From contig JASJBD010000058.1 in the NCBI GenBank assembly GCA_030066665.1, positions 1 to 39,949 of the forward strand: 39,949 nucleotides of DNA, read 5' to 3'. Below the pieces are notes generated by a model, which saw only the letters and a list, made by a program, of their open reading frames with translations, searched no databases and had not been told where the DNA came from. The DNA comes from Gammaproteobacteria bacterium (GTDB lineage Bacteria > Pseudomonadota > Gammaproteobacteria > Steroidobacterales > GCA-2729495). Each line of letters opens with the position of its first letter. Within the stretch, counting starts at the first letter, position 1. Shown here piece after piece: positions 7,911 to 18,864 of this stretch. Made by a program: the position numbers and the translations under genes.

Positions 7911-7939
7911 ATCTTAGAGGATTCGCGCCCGCTTACCAA
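7911..7939 (-). promoter_or_regulatory. Sigma-70 promoter for aspC
   Basis: On the minus strand TTGGTA (7939-7934), a 17-bp spacer and TAAGAT (7916-7911) give 4/6 matches in each box. Transcription would begin about 25 bp before the GTG start. Its position inside the longer reading frame supports the shorter aspC start. Confidence 0.5.
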
Positions 7940-7964
7940 TACGCGGATATCGCTATCTTCGACC

Positions 7965-9983
<2,019 letters not shown>

Positions 9984-10004
9984 GAGCAACATCAGCCGCG
10001 ATGT

Positions 10005-10107
10005 AGCCCGCGGACGGGCGGACCGTGTCCCGGGGTGTCTCATCGGAAGTAAAGCGCAGCGAAGCGAGCCATGGAGATGAGACACCCCGGGACGCGGGCC
10101 GCGGGTG
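10005..10107. repeat. Compound intergenic palindrome (MITE/REP-like element)
   Basis: Between uvrB and tRNA-Val lies an 18-bp perfect inverted repeat, GTCCCGGGGTGTCTCATC (10027-10044) and its complement at 10076-10093, separated by 31 bp. An outer pair CCCGCGG (10007-10013) / CCGCGGG (10099-10105) flanks it at unequal distances. The inner spacer contains GCGCAGCGAAGCGAG. No open frame uses it. The symmetry and the non-coding site suit a REP/BIME or miniature mobile element, but copy number cannot be seen from one window. A role as uvrB terminator is possible, although no U-tract follows. Confidence 0.6.
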
Positions 10108-10154
10108 AGCCACCGTCAAATCGCGGTTGCGGGCGCGCCTACGGCGCGGGTGCC

Positions 10155-10184
10155 TTGCGGCGGGACCGCGGATTTCGGTATCGT
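10155..10184 (+). promoter_or_regulatory. Possible promoter for tRNA-Val
   Basis: TTGCGG (10155-10160), an 18-bp spacer and TATCGT (10179-10184) lie about 29 bp before the tRNA. The boxes are only moderate matches (3/6 and 4/6). Confidence 0.3.
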
Positions 10185-10212
10185 TCCGATCCCTCGAACC
10201 GAGGCCATCCGT

Positions 10213-10289
<77 letters not shown>

Positions 10290-10305
10290 CTTTTCGATTG
10301 CGGTG

Positions 10306-10330
10306 AAGCGGCCTTCGGGCCGCTTTGTTG
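10306..10330 (+). terminator. Hairpin terminator/attenuator between tRNA-Val and thrS
   Basis: A perfect 8-bp stem AAGCGGCC / GGCCGCTT with the very stable tetraloop TTCG is followed by TGTTGTTGG. It probably ends the tRNA transcript. It lies 15 bp before the thrS start, so it could also form part of a thrS leader. Confidence 0.6.
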
Positions 10331-10344
10331 TTGGATACGCAGCC

Positions 10345-12276
10345 ATGCCGAACGTGACCCTGCCAGATGGAAGTGCCCGGAGCTTCGCCGATCCCGTTGC
10401 GGTGGCCGACGTCGCGGTGGACATTGGCCCCGGGCTGGCGAAAGCGGCGCTCGCCGGGCGGGTTGACGGCCGCCTGGTCGATACCAGCTTCGTTATCGCC
10501 GACGATGCCGAGGTCGCCATCATCACGGCGCGGGACGCCGAGGGACTCGAGATCCTGCGGCACTCGACAGCCCACCTGCTGGCCCAGGCCGTGCAGGAGC
10601 TGTTCCCGGGCACGCAGGTGACCATCGGACCGGTGATCGAGGACGGCTTCTACTATGACTTTGCTCGCGATGAGCCGTTTACGCCGGAGGACCTGGCAGC
10701 CATCGAGAAAAAGATGGCCGAGATCGCGGCGGCCGATCTGGCCGTGCATCGCGAAGTCTGGGATCGTGATGATGCCATCCGGCATTTCAGTGATATCGGC
10801 GAGAAGTACAAGGCCGAGATCATTCGCGACCTGCCGGCGGACGAGGTGATCAGCGTCTACGGGCAGGGTGACTGGAAGGATTTGTGCCGCGGGCCGCATG
10901 TGCCATCCACGCGGCATCTCAAGGTGTTCAAGCTGACCAAGGTCGCCGGCGCCTACTGGCGCGGTGATGCCAGCAACGAGATGCTGCAGCGGATCTACGG
11001 CACCGCGTGGCCCGACAAGAAGTCGCTGAAGCAGTACCTCAGGCGCCTGGAAGAAGCGGAGCGCCGTGATCATCGCCGCATTGGCAAGGACCTGGATTTG
11101 TTCAGCCTGCAGGAAGATGCGGGCGGCGGCCTGGTCTTCTGGCATCCGAAGGGTGCCCGCATCCGGCGCGTGATCGAGGACTTCTGGCGCGAGCAGCACG
11201 TGGCCGCCGGTTATGAACTGCTTTACACCCCGCACATCGCGCTGCAGACACTTTGGGACACCTCGGGCCACACCGATTTCTATCGCGAGTCGATGTATCG
11301 GCCCATGGAGGAGGACAACCAGCTCTACCAGCTGAAGCCGATGAACTGCCCGTTCCACATTCTCATATACAAGCAGGGCCTGCGGTCCTACCGTGACCTG
11401 CCGCTTCGCTGGGGTGAGCTGGGCACCGTCTACCGGCATGAGATGTCCGGGGCATTGCATGGCCTGCTGCGGGTCCGCGGGTTCACCCAGGACGATGCCC
11501 ACATTTTCTGCAGCGAAGAGCAGATCGAGGCCGAGATCCTGCGCATCCTCGATCTGACGCTCTTTATGCTGGAATCCTTTGGATTCAATGACTTTGCCGT
11601 GAATCTTTCTACTAAACCTGAAAAGGCCGTCGGCTCGGATGAAATCTGGGAGAAAGCCACGGATGCGCTGCGCGGGGCGCTGGCGGCGAAAGGCCTCGAC
11701 TACGAGCTCGACGCAGGCGGCGGGGCCTTCTACGGTCCGAAAATCGACGTGAAGATCCGCGATGCGATTGGTCGCGAGTGGCAGTGCTCCACGGTGCAGC
11801 TGGATTTCAACCTGCCGGAGCGCTTTGACATGGAGTACGTCGCGGCCGACGGCGAGCGCCACCGGCCGATCATGATTCACCGTGCGCTGCTGGGCTCGAT
11901 CGAGCGTTTCTTCGGCATCCTGATCGAGCATTACGAGGGCCGCTTCCCGGCCTGGCTGGCACCGGTGCAGGCAGTGATTCTGAACATCACCGATCGGCAG
12001 GAAGCCTACGTCGGCGAAGTAAAGGAACTGCTTGAAAATCAGGGTCTTCGAGTCGAGGCTGACTTGAGAAACGAAAAGATCGGCTTTAAAATCCGCGAGC
12101 ATACTTTGCAGCGTGTCCCGTACCTGCTGGTGGTGGGCGATCGGGAAGCAGAGAGCAATACCGTGGCCGTGCGCACGCGAGATGGTCAGGACCTGGGCAG
12201 CATGCCGGTGAAGGAATTCGCCGCACGCCTGGAGGCCGAGCTCGCGAGCCGCGGCCGTACTTCTATGGAGGAATGA
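10345..12276 (+). CDS. thrS: Threonine--tRNA ligase
   Basis: This encodes 643 residues, full length. The order is an N-terminal TGS domain (1-61, starting [10 protein letters not shown]), the editing/SAD domain with [11 protein letters not shown] and RGPHVPST, the class II catalytic core, and a C-terminal anticodon-binding domain (about 540-640). The three zinc ligands that select threonine are visible as Cys in MNCPFH, His in FTQDDAHIF, and His in [10 protein letters not shown]. It charges tRNA-Thr in the cytoplasm and is the first gene of the classic translation operon with infC, rpmI, rplT, pheS and pheT. The ATG at 10345 matches the family; the longer frame from 10303 runs through the hairpin. 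Confidence 0.97.
   Translation: MPNVTLPDGSARSFADPVAVADVAVDIGPGLAKAALAGRVDGRLVDTSFVIADDAEVAIITARDAEGLEILRHSTAHLLAQAVQELFPGTQVTIGPVIEDGFYYDFARDEPFTPEDLAAIEKKMAEIAAADLAVHREVWDRDDAIRHFSDIGEKYKAEIIRDLPADEVISVYGQGDWKDLCRGPHVPSTRHLKVFKLTKVAGAYWRGDASNEMLQRIYGTAWPDKKSLKQYLRRLEEAERRDHRRIGKDLDLFSLQEDAGGGLVFWHPKGARIRRVIEDFWREQHVAAGYELLYTPHIALQTLWDTSGHTDFYRESMYRPMEEDNQLYQLKPMNCPFHILIYKQGLRSYRDLPLRWGELGTVYRHEMSGALHGLLRVRGFTQDDAHIFCSEEQIEAEILRILDLTLFMLESFGFNDFAVNLSTKPEKAVGSDEIWEKATDALRGALAAKGLDYELDAGGGAFYGPKIDVKIRDAIGREWQCSTVQLDFNLPERFDMEYVAADGERHRPIMIHRALLGSIERFFGILIEHYEGRFPAWLAPVQAVILNITDRQEAYVGEVKELLENQGLRVEADLRNEKIGFKIREHTLQRVPYLLVVGDREAESNTVAVRTRDGQDLGSMPVKEFAARLEAELASRGRTSMEE
12267..12272 (+). promoter_or_regulatory. 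Ribosome binding site that fixes the infC AUC start
   Basis: GGAGGA lies in the last codons of thrS, 7 nt before the ATC at 12280. It is the strongest site in the junction and no ATG, GTG or TTG in the infC frame is near it. It therefore supports initiation at ATC. Confidence 0.75.
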
Positions 12277-12279
12277 AAT

Positions 12280-12798
12280 ATCGCGGCTAAAAAGCGCGTC
12301 CGCAGAAACGACGAGATCGATGCGGAAGAAGTCAGGGTCATCGGTGCCGACGGCGAACAGGTCGGTGTGATGTCCCTCGTTACGGCACTCGACTTGGCGA
12401 GCGACAGCGGCCTGGACCTGGTGGAAGTTTCACCGAATGCCGAACCGCCTGTGTGCCGGGTGATGGACTACGGCAAGTTCCAGTTTCAGCAGAATAAGAA
12501 AGCCCATGAGTCCAAGCGCAAGACGAAACAGATTCAGATCAAGGAAGTGAAGTTCCGACCAGGAACCGAGGAAGGCGACTACCAGGTCAAATTGCGCAAC
12601 CTCGTTCGCTTCCTGACCCACGGAGACAAAGCGAAAATTACGCTGCGTTTCCGCGGGCGTGAAATGGCCCACCAGGAACTTGGCGTCAAGTTACTGAAAC
12701 GGGTCGAGAGTGACCTGGAAGAGCTGGCGACGGTCGAGCAGTATCCGAAGCTCGAGGGACGGCAGCTAGTGATGGTAATGGCGCCGAAGAAAAAGTGA
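12280..12798 (+). CDS. infC: Translation initiation factor IF-3 (non-canonical ATC start)
   Basis: This encodes 172 residues if initiation is at ATC 12280, which gives the expected N-terminus [21 protein letters not shown]. The first ATG in frame (12367) would cut off about 29 residues of the conserved N-terminal domain. IF-3 binds the 30S subunit, keeps it free of 50S and rejects non-canonical start codons. In E. coli infC begins with AUU, so IF-3 limits its own synthesis; an AUC start would work the same way. The two domains and linker are visible ([21 protein letters not shown] at ~63-83 in pieces; C-terminal [11 protein letters not shown]). The frame begins just after the thrS stop. Confidence 0.95.
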   Translation: MAAKKRVRRNDEIDAEEVRVIGADGEQVGVMSLVTALDLASDSGLDLVEVSPNAEPPVCRVMDYGKFQFQQNKKAHESKRKTKQIQIKEVKFRPGTEEGDYQVKLRNLVRFLTHGDKAKITLRFRGREMAHQELGVKLLKRVESDLEELATVEQYPKLEGRQLVMVMAPKKK

Positions 12799-12878
12799 GT
12801 GAGGGTGCGGCCGCGGGGCCGTGCCTGTAACCCGCCTGCCCCGGTCTACGGATACGGTTCAGGCCAAGGAGCAAGACA

Positions 12879-13073
12879 ATGCCGAAGTTGAAGACCAACC
12901 GCGGCGCGGCGAAGCGTTTTCGTCGCACCGGGAAGGGCGGCTTTAAGCGCGCCCAGTCGCATCTCAATCACATCCTCACCAAGAAGAGTTCGAAGCGGAA
13001 ACGCCATTTGCGGCCGTTGACGCAGGTTGCGGACGCTGACGTGAAGGGTGTCCGGCGCATGTTGCCGGACTGA
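12879..13073 (+). CDS. rpmI: 50S ribosomal protein L35
   Basis: This encodes 64 residues, full length and strongly basic, with the family start [15 protein letters not shown] and [20 protein letters not shown] (in pieces). L35 is a small late-assembly protein of the large subunit. The site AAGGAG precedes the ATG. In E. coli the rpmI-rplT pair is translationally repressed by L20 binding a structured leader. The 80-bp gap here includes a GC-rich hairpin (CGGCC/GGCCG, about 12808-12821) that could be part of such a leader, but this is inference. Confidence 0.97.
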   Translation: MPKLKTNRGAAKRFRRTGKGGFKRAQSHLNHILTKKSSKRKRHLRPLTQVADADVKGVRRMLPD

Positions 13074-13118
13074 TTGTCCCCACGCTACGCAAGCAAGAAT
13101 TCTCGAGAGGATTGAATC

Positions 13119-13481
13119 ATGGCAAGAGTTAAACGCGGCGTGGTCGCCAAGGCCCGCCACAAGCGGGTGCTGAAAAAAGCCAAGGGTTACTACGGTGCGC
13201 GCAGCAAGGTCTTCCGCGTCGCCAATCAGGCCGTCACTAAAGCGGGTCAGTACGCGTATCGCGATCGGCGCCAGCGAAAACGCCAGTTTCGGGCTCTGTG
13301 GATAACCCGAATCAATGCAGCCGCGCGCCTGCACGGATTGTCGTACAGCCGCTTCATCAATGGCCTGAATCAGGCCGGCGTGGAAATCGATCGCAAGGTG
13401 CTGGCCGATCTCGCGGTTCACGACGCGGCTGCGTTTGGTGCACTGGCCGAACAGGCCAAGTCGGCACTGGCAGCCAGCTAA
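13119..13481 (+). CDS. rplT: 50S ribosomal protein L20
   Basis: This encodes 120 residues, full length. The start [19 protein letters not shown] and the [12 protein letters not shown] and [17 protein letters not shown] blocks are diagnostic. L20 binds 23S rRNA early in large-subunit assembly and in E. coli also represses its own operon. A site GAGAGG lies before the ATG. It follows rpmI by 45 bp. Confidence 0.97.
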   Translation: MARVKRGVVAKARHKRVLKKAKGYYGARSKVFRVANQAVTKAGQYAYRDRRQRKRQFRALWITRINAAARLHGLSYSRFINGLNQAGVEIDRKVLADLAVHDAAAFGALAEQAKSALAAS

Positions 13482-13543
13482 AGCTCAAGCGGTCGCTCCG
13501 CGACGGCAAAGCCGGACCGAACCGGCGTATTGGGGGGTGCTAA

Positions 13544-14530
<987 letters not shown>

Positions 14531-14538
14531 GTGCAGAG

Positions 14539-16917
14539 ATGAAGATCAGCACCGCATGGTTGTCTGAATGGCTGGATACCGGCCTCGAGCCCGGAGAGCT
14601 GGCCGAGCGCCTGACCTCGCTCGGCCTGGAGGTCGACGGTGTCGAATCGCTCGGTGAGGGTCTTGAGGACGTTGTTGTCGGGCAGGTGCTCGAAGTAGAC
14701 GCGCATCCGAATGCCGATCGCCTGTCGCTGTGCCGCGTGGATGTGGGTCGCGATGACACGCTGAACATTGTCTGTGGGGCACCGAACGTGTCGGCCGGCT
14801 GCCGTTACCCGGCGGCACCGGTAGGCGCGACCCTGCCGGGTGGGCTCAAAATTCGTCGCAGCAAGATTCGCGGTGAGTACTCCGAGGGCATGTTGTGCTC
14901 GGCCGTCGAGCTGCAGCTCGGCGAGTCAGCCGACGGGATCCTGGAACTCGACGAAGGTCTGCGCATCGGCGAGCCGATCGTGTCGGCGTTGAACCTGGAC
15001 GACACGATCATCGATGTCGACCTGACACCGAATCGCGCCGACTGCTTTTGCATGATGGGTATTGCCCGCGATCTTGCCGCGGGACTCGGCGCAGATTTCA
15101 AGACGCAAACGATCTTGCCGGTTCTGGGGGCGAGTGATGCCAAAGTCGATATCCGGCTGGAGGATCCGGCCGGCTGCCCGCGTTTTGTTGGCCGGGTGAT
15201 CCATGATTTGAATTCCGCTGCGGAAACGCCGCAATGGATGCAGGATCGCCTCACCCGCGCTGGCGTGCGGCCGATCCACCCGGTCGTCGACGTGACCAAT
15301 TACGTCATGCTGGAACTCGGTCAGCCGATGCATGCGTACGATCTCGATTTGCTCGAGGGCGCGATCGTTGCGCGCCGCGGCTTGGCCGATGAATCCGTGG
15401 AGCTTCTCGATGGGCAGCAGGTCACGGTCAACGAGGATGTGCTGGTCATCGCCGACGACACGGGTGCGGTGGGTTTGGCCGGCATCATGGGCGGTGCGCG
15501 CACGGCGGTACATGACGGCACGCGCAACGTCTGCCTCGAGGCCGCCTTCTTCAGCCCGGCGATCATTGCAGGTCGCGCGCGGCGGTTCGGCTTGCATACC
15601 GATGCGTCGGCGCGATTCGAGCGAGGGGTCGATCCGATGCACCAGGCGCGTGCGATAGAGCGGGCCACCGCGCTGCTGCAGGAGATTGCGGGCGGCCAGG
15701 CTGGCCCGGTCATCGAGGCCGAGTCCAGTGACCATTTGCCGCAGCGCGCGCCGGTTCGGTTGCGGCGCGCGCGTCTCGGCATGTTGCTGGGCGTGGAGGT
15801 GCCGGATGCCGAGGTGCGCGACATTTTCGACCGCCTCGGCATGGACGTTACTGAACAGGAAGACGGCTGGGAGGTATTGGCGCCGAGTGCGCGCTTCGAT
15901 ATCGAGCGCGAAGTCGACCTGATTGAAGAAGTTGCCCGTATCCATGGCTACGATCAGATCCCGGAGACAGTTGGTCGGGCCAGCGGCGATCTTGGCAGTG
16001 CGACCGAGTCGCACGTGCCGCTCGAGCGTGCGCGCCTCGAGCTGGTCGCGCGTGGCTACCAGGAAGCCGTGACGTTCAGTTTTGTCGACCCGGAACTGGA
16101 TCAGCGGTTCACTGGCGGACCGGCCGGTCTGCCGTTATCGAACCCGATTTCCGCCGCACTCAGCGTCATGCGGCAGTCGCTCTGGCCCGGCCTGGCGCTG
16201 GCGGCCCGATATAACCTGCAGCGGCAGCAGGAGCGTGTGCGACTGTTCGAAACGGGCGTGCGCTTTCTGCGCCAGGGCGACGCAGTTGAGGAGAATCGCG
16301 TGATTGCCGGAATCGCGGTGGGCCGCCGGTGGCCGGAGCAGTGGGGCGTGGATGGCGAGTCGGTCGACGTTTTTGACATAAAGTCGGAGGTTCTGGCGCT
16401 GGCGGCTCTGGGTGGCAAGCCGGCGGAGTTCGCCGCATTCGCTGCTGACCATCCGGCCTTGCGTCCGGGACGTGCAGCCCAGTTGCACCGAAATGGAGCG
16501 GCTATTGGCTGGTTCGGTGAGCTGCATCCGGCGCTGGCCCAGCACCTGGAAATCAATGCGGCGCCACTGCTCTTCGAGCTGGAAATCGATCCGCTGTTGG
16601 CATCGGCGCCGCCCGCGTACGCTGGCGTATCGCGTTTTCCTGCGGTCCGTCGCGACCTGGCACCGGTAATCCCGGAGTCGGTGCCCGCGGGTGAGCTGCT
16701 TGATGGTGTCCGGCGCGCCGCGGGTGATCTGTTAAAAGACCTGATCCTGTTCGACCTGTATACCGGAGAAAAGGTCGAGACAGGATCTAAGAGTGTGTCT
16801 TTAGGCTTGATTTTGCAGGATACATCGCGCACCCTAACCGATGCTGACGTGGACGGGGTGATGCACGACGTGATGGAAAGCCTGCGCCGCGATTTCAACG
16901 CCACGATTAGAGAATAA
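14539..16917 (+). CDS. pheT: Phenylalanine--tRNA ligase beta subunit
   Basis: This encodes 792 residues, full length. The order is an N-terminal segment [13 protein letters not shown], an EMAP/tRNA-binding OB domain (about 39-150, [17 protein letters not shown]), the B3/B4 editing domain, a B5 domain, the core-like domain, and a C-terminal anticodon-binding FDX-ACB domain (about 700-790, [20 protein letters not shown]). The editing domain removes mischarged Tyr. The gap to pheS is 8 bp and to ihfA 5 bp, so the genes form one transcription unit. Confidence 0.96.
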   Translation: MKISTAWLSEWLDTGLEPGELAERLTSLGLEVDGVESLGEGLEDVVVGQVLEVDAHPNADRLSLCRVDVGRDDTLNIVCGAPNVSAGCRYPAAPVGATLPGGLKIRRSKIRGEYSEGMLCSAVELQLGESADGILELDEGLRIGEPIVSALNLDDTIIDVDLTPNRADCFCMMGIARDLAAGLGADFKTQTILPVLGASDAKVDIRLEDPAGCPRFVGRVIHDLNSAAETPQWMQDRLTRAGVRPIHPVVDVTNYVMLELGQPMHAYDLDLLEGAIVARRGLADESVELLDGQQVTVNEDVLVIADDTGAVGLAGIMGGARTAVHDGTRNVCLEAAFFSPAIIAGRARRFGLHTDASARFERGVDPMHQARAIERATALLQEIAGGQAGPVIEAESSDHLPQRAPVRLRRARLGMLLGVEVPDAEVRDIFDRLGMDVTEQEDGWEVLAPSARFDIEREVDLIEEVARIHGYDQIPETVGRASGDLGSATESHVPLERARLELVARGYQEAVTFSFVDPELDQRFTGGPAGLPLSNPISAALSVMRQSLWPGLALAARYNLQRQQERVRLFETGVRFLRQGDAVEENRVIAGIAVGRRWPEQWGVDGESVDVFDIKSEVLALAALGGKPAEFAAFAADHPALRPGRAAQLHRNGAAIGWFGELHPALAQHLEINAAPLLFELEIDPLLASAPPAYAGVSRFPAVRRDLAPVIPESVPAGELLDGVRRAAGDLLKDLILFDLYTGEKVETGSKSVSLGLILQDTSRTLTDADVDGVMHDVMESLRRDFNATIRE

Positions 16918-16922
16918 GTAAG

Positions 16923-17222
16923 ATGGCTCTAACCAAAGCAGACATGGCGGAATCCCTGTTCAACGAGCTTGGTCTGAACAAGCGCGAGGCTCGTGAACTG
17001 GTGGATGTGTTTTTCGAAGATCTGCGTGCCGCGTTGGCAAGTGGGGAACAAGTCAAGCTGTCGGGATTCGGCAACTTTGATTTGCGGGACAAGAACCAAC
17101 GGCCAGGAAGGAATCCAAAAACCGGGGAAGAGATTCCCATTACCGCGCGCCGTGTGGTTACGTTTCGGCCGGGACAAAAACTAAAAGCCCGAGTAGAAGC
17201 ATATGCTGGAACCGGGAAATAA
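16923..17222 (+). CDS. ihfA: Integration host factor subunit alpha
   Basis: This encodes 99 residues, typical IhfA. It opens with [20 protein letters not shown] and contains [12 protein letters not shown], the [20 protein letters not shown] arm (in part) with the intercalating Pro, and [16 protein letters not shown]-alpha pairs with IHF-beta, whose 3' end is at the start of this window. IHF bends DNA by about 160 degrees at its sites. Placement directly after pheT is standard in gammaproteobacteria. The last 20 bp overlap the next gene. Confidence 0.97.
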   Translation: MALTKADMAESLFNELGLNKREARELVDVFFEDLRAALASGEQVKLSGFGNFDLRDKNQRPGRNPKTGEEIPITARRVVTFRPGQKLKARVEAYAGTGK

Positions 17223-17559
17223 CGACGAATTACCCCCTATTCCGGGTAAGCGTTATTTTACAATTGGCGAAGTCAGTGAGCTCTGTGCGGTAAAGCCGCA
17301 CGTCCTCCGTTATTGGGAGCAAGAGTTTCCACAGTTGAAGCCCGTCAAACGGCGCGGCAATCGCCGCTATTACCAACGCCAGGACGTGATCGTGATTCGC
17401 CAGATCAGGAGCCTCCTGTACGACGAGGGTTTCACGATTGGCGGTGCGCGCCAGCGCCTGACCGGCGAGGAAGCCAAAACCGACCTGTCGCAGAGTCAGC
17501 AGATCATTCGCCAGATGCGCATGGAGCTGGAGGAGATCCTGAAGCTCTTGCGGCGCTAG
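17203..17559 (+). CDS. MerR-family transcriptional regulator (ihfA-linked)
   Basis: This encodes 118 residues: a MerR winged helix (about 18-88) with [22 protein letters not shown], the [13 protein letters not shown] wing and a short C-terminal coiled helix. It has no effector-binding domain and no metal-binding cysteines (the one Cys is in the helix-turn-helix region), so it is not a mercury or copper sensor. A small MerR gene overlapping or abutting ihfA is a common gammaproteobacterial arrangement, but its targets are poorly known. The ATG at 17203 lies inside ihfA (20-bp overlap), suggesting coupled translation. Confidence 0.9.
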   Translation: MLEPGNNDELPPIPGKRYFTIGEVSELCAVKPHVLRYWEQEFPQLKPVKRRGNRRYYQRQDVIVIRQIRSLLYDEGFTIGGARQRLTGEEAKTDLSQSQQIIRQMRMELEEILKLLRR

Positions 17560-17591
17560 GCGTTTTCGGTCGGCCCAATTCTTTTTTACGG

Positions 17592-17597
17592 TATGAT
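17592..17597 (+). promoter_or_regulatory. Possible -10 box for tRNA-Pro
   Basis: TATGAT (5/6) lies 12 bp before the tRNA-Pro 5' end, preceded by a T-rich tract (CTTTTTT). No convincing -35 box is seen at the right distance, so the tRNA may also be read from upstream. Confidence 0.4.
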
Positions 17598-17609
17598 CCC
17601 GGTCTTCGT

Positions 17610-17686
<77 letters not shown>

Positions 17687-18025
17687 ATCACAACTCTTAC
17701 TGCATTAAGTCAAATTCGCGCGCGGGCGTGTCGCCACGCCGTAATTCACTGCGGAAACATGCGCTTAACGCCCTTTTTCTGAGCGCCCACAAGTCCCTGG
17801 TGCACCGCTCTTTGACTCGATTGACGCTGGGGGTGTACAACTACGCGGAGCGATTTTGTCTGGACCCGCAGGGTCCCGGCTGGATCCATTAAGAATCAAC
17901 AATCAATTGGGAAGGACGACGTTTCGCACTGCCGATCATGACGGCAGCCGCCGACAGCGTCGGTAGAGGAAAATACCTCCCGATGATGCGCATACAGCCC
18001 GGTAGGGCAGTGGGAGTATAAAAAT
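17687..18025. other. 339-bp intergenic region before the second PEP-CTERM gene
   Basis: No gene is supported here; an ORF that crosses tRNA-Pro into this stretch is a shadow. It holds a candidate promoter (17812-17841), a short hairpin GGACCC/GGGTCC (17862-17876) in the presumed leader, and a ribosome site GGGAG before the ATG at 18026. The leader from the promoter to the start would be about 180 nt, long enough for regulation, but I recognise no riboswitch. Confidence 0.5.
17812..17841 (+). promoter_or_regulatory. Possible sigma-70 promoter for the PEP-CTERM gene
   Basis: TTGACT (17812-17817), an 18-bp spacer and TACAAC (17836-17841) give 5/6 and 4/6 matches. It lies about 185 bp before the start at 18026. 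A second TTGACG (17821) overlaps it but has no partner box. Confidence 0.45.
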
Positions 18026-18625
18026 ATGGATGTTCGATTTATTCGAATCGTTGCGGCACTGATGACCCTGGCATTTGCAGGCGCGGCTAACGCCGTACCG
18101 GTGCCGCAGCAGTACGACGGTTTGGTCACGTTCTGCCCCGAAGCCGGCCTTTGCGGCGCATTCGGCGCAGCTGACGGGACTGTCGACCTGTCTTTCGACC
18201 TCGAAGTGACCGGCGCCGGGCCGATTACCGATGCGGGCGCCATCTCGAATGTCGAAATCACGATCATCAGAGCCGGTGGCGCGGGCTTCCTCGAGTTCGT
18301 CGACGGTATGGGGTCGGCCGCTGACATCGTGGTGGACGCGATCGGCAATATCGTGGCGGGGAATCTGACCCTGCAAGCGACCGGGGCCACCTCGGGCGTG
18401 GCGCTGGACCTTTTGATCAACGTCGGACCGGAATCAGTGCCCGGCGTGCCCGTCGAAATGGGCGGCAAGGGTGACATCCTCGCCGGTGAGTGGGAAGCAA
18501 CGACCAGTGGGTTGTTCGTCGCTGCCGGCGAAGGGGACTTCCAGGTCGTGCCGGTACCAGCCGCTGTCTGGCTGTTCGGTTCCGCGCTTGGCCTGCTGGG
18601 CTGGGTCCGCCGCAAGACCGCCTGA
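18026..18625 (+). CDS. Exported protein with VPxPA-type PEP-CTERM sorting tail
   Basis: The product is 199 residues. Residues 1-23 are a signal peptide ending in ANA. The body is acidic, rich in Gly, Ala and Val, and beta-like, with one Cys pair (C-PEAGL-C). Residues 174-199 are the sorting tail VPVPAAVWLFGSALGLLGW followed by VRRKTA. Exosortase recognises this tail at the inner membrane, processes it and directs the protein to the surface or extracellular matrix. The tail shares WLF-x-SALGLLGW with the protein at 3451-4134, so both are probably clients of the same exosortase encoded elsewhere. The body is not a domain I recognise. A strong terminator follows. Confidence 0.88.
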   Translation: MDVRFIRIVAALMTLAFAGAANAVPVPQQYDGLVTFCPEAGLCGAFGAADGTVDLSFDLEVTGAGPITDAGAISNVEITIIRAGGAGFLEFVDGMGSAADIVVDAIGNIVAGNLTLQATGATSGVALDLLINVGPESVPGVPVEMGGKGDILAGEWEATTSGLFVAAGEGDFQVVPVPAAVWLFGSALGLLGWVRRKTA

Positions 18626-18647
18626 GCCGACCGGCTCAACGACTGCG

Positions 18648-18678
18648 AAGGCCGCATCCATTGGATGCGGCCTTTTTT
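18648..18678 (+). terminator. Rho-independent terminator of the PEP-CTERM gene
   Basis: A perfect 12-bp stem AAGGCCGCATCC / GGATGCGGCCTT with a 3-nt loop runs into six Ts (18673-18678). It starts 22 bp after the stop and shows that the TonB-dependent receptor gene needs its own promoter. Confidence 0.92.
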
Positions 18679-18864
18679 CTTGCTAACCGGACGCGCCATT
18701 TGGTGGTCACGAAGTCCGGAATCATGCTTTCCAATACAGAAGCTTGTGGGCTATTCTTCATGAGTCGATGGCCCAACGCTGCGGCTGGGCATATCGTTCG
18801 GGGGAACGCGATTGAGGCTCTTCCGCGTCAACATCAAGAAACGACAATCGGGGGAAGTGCGGCA

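Noticed and set aside
7880-7964. Possible LexA (SOS) box before uvrB
   Set aside because: No CTGT-N8-ACAG-type sequence is present in the divergent region, so SOS control is not supported here.
14926-16014. 362-codon minus-strand frame opposite pheT
   Set aside because: It is a shadow of pheT, with no ribosome site or motif.
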